Positions 5,249 through 5,279 of a stretch of 5,279 nt of DNA are shown piece after piece. This DNA is from an uncultured Collinsella sp. (GTDB lineage: Bacteria; Actinomycetota; Coriobacteriia; Coriobacteriales; Coriobacteriaceae), in the NCBI GenBank assembly GCA_902478885.1, contig CABSMS010000115.1:1-5279 (forward strand), read 5' to 3'. How positions within the stretch are numbered: position 1 is the stretch's first letter; every line of letters starts with the position of its first letter. Made by a program: the position numbers and the translations under genes. Below the pieces are notes generated by a model, which worked only from the letters and a program-made list of their open reading frames with translations, ran no database searches and was not told the DNA's origin.

Positions 5249-5279
5249 CTGTCTCTTATACACATCTGACGCTGCCGAC
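5249..5279 (-). other. Untrimmed Nextera Read 1 adapter, reverse orientation (not genomic)
   Basis: 5249-5267 is the reverse complement of the 19-bp Tn5 mosaic end and 5268-5279 is the first 12 bases of the reverse-complemented Read 1 tail. It is an exact inverted copy of 15-45. The last genomic base is 5248. Confidence 0.98.

Noticed and set aside
4964..5269. Open frame of 101 codons on the plus strand starting MGFPKIDKPF and ending LSLIHI
   Set aside because: It starts inside the TIR element, runs through the opposite-strand terminator and ends in adapter; no ribosome binding site or domain character.
1..5279. Terminal inverted repeat of 31 bp (15-45 and 5249-5279), as in a transposon
   Set aside because: The repeat is the Nextera Read 1 adapter plus Tn5 mosaic end from library preparation.

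Overview
This is a short, high-GC bacterial fragment that most resembles Collinsella or a close relative (Coriobacteriia, Actinomycetota). The assignment rests on my recognition of the protein sequences and on the GC-rich third codon positions; it is not a database result. The genomic insert spans only 46..5248. Both ends are untrimmed Nextera (Tn5 tagmentation) adapter, so the 31-bp terminal inverted repeat of the window is a library artefact and not a mobile element.

Layout, left to right: the 5' part of an RlmL-type 23S rRNA methyltransferase gene on the minus strand (46..501, cut by the adapter). Next is a 75-bp divergent promoter region with two overlapping -10-like boxes. Then a Cof-type HAD-IIB phosphatase (577..1404, +), a 193-bp gap, and a small transaldolase of the staphylococcal type (1598..2302, +). 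A 380-bp convergent intergenic region (2303..2682) is packed with inverted repeats and holds one strong plus-strand terminator. It is followed by tex, an S1-domain transcription/RNA accessory protein on the minus strand (2683..4830). The last 418 bp of insert (4831..5248) holds the tex leader, a 162-bp element with 30-bp terminal inverted repeats, and a minus-strand terminator that implies another leftward gene just beyond the window.

The four genes are housekeeping functions: rRNA modification, sugar-phosphate or cofactor dephosphorylation, the non-oxidative pentose phosphate pathway, and transcription/RNA metabolism. They do not form an obvious operon or a novel system. HAD and tal are co-directional but 193 bp apart, with no clear promoter or terminator visible between them.

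The best candidates for something undescribed are non-coding: the TIR-bearing element upstream of tex (4912..5073) and the inverted-repeat pair that brackets the tal terminator (2461..2670). Both look like dispersed intergenic repeats or structured RNAs, but copy number in other genomes would have to be checked. I see no CRISPR array, tRNA, rRNA, transposase or phage gene.
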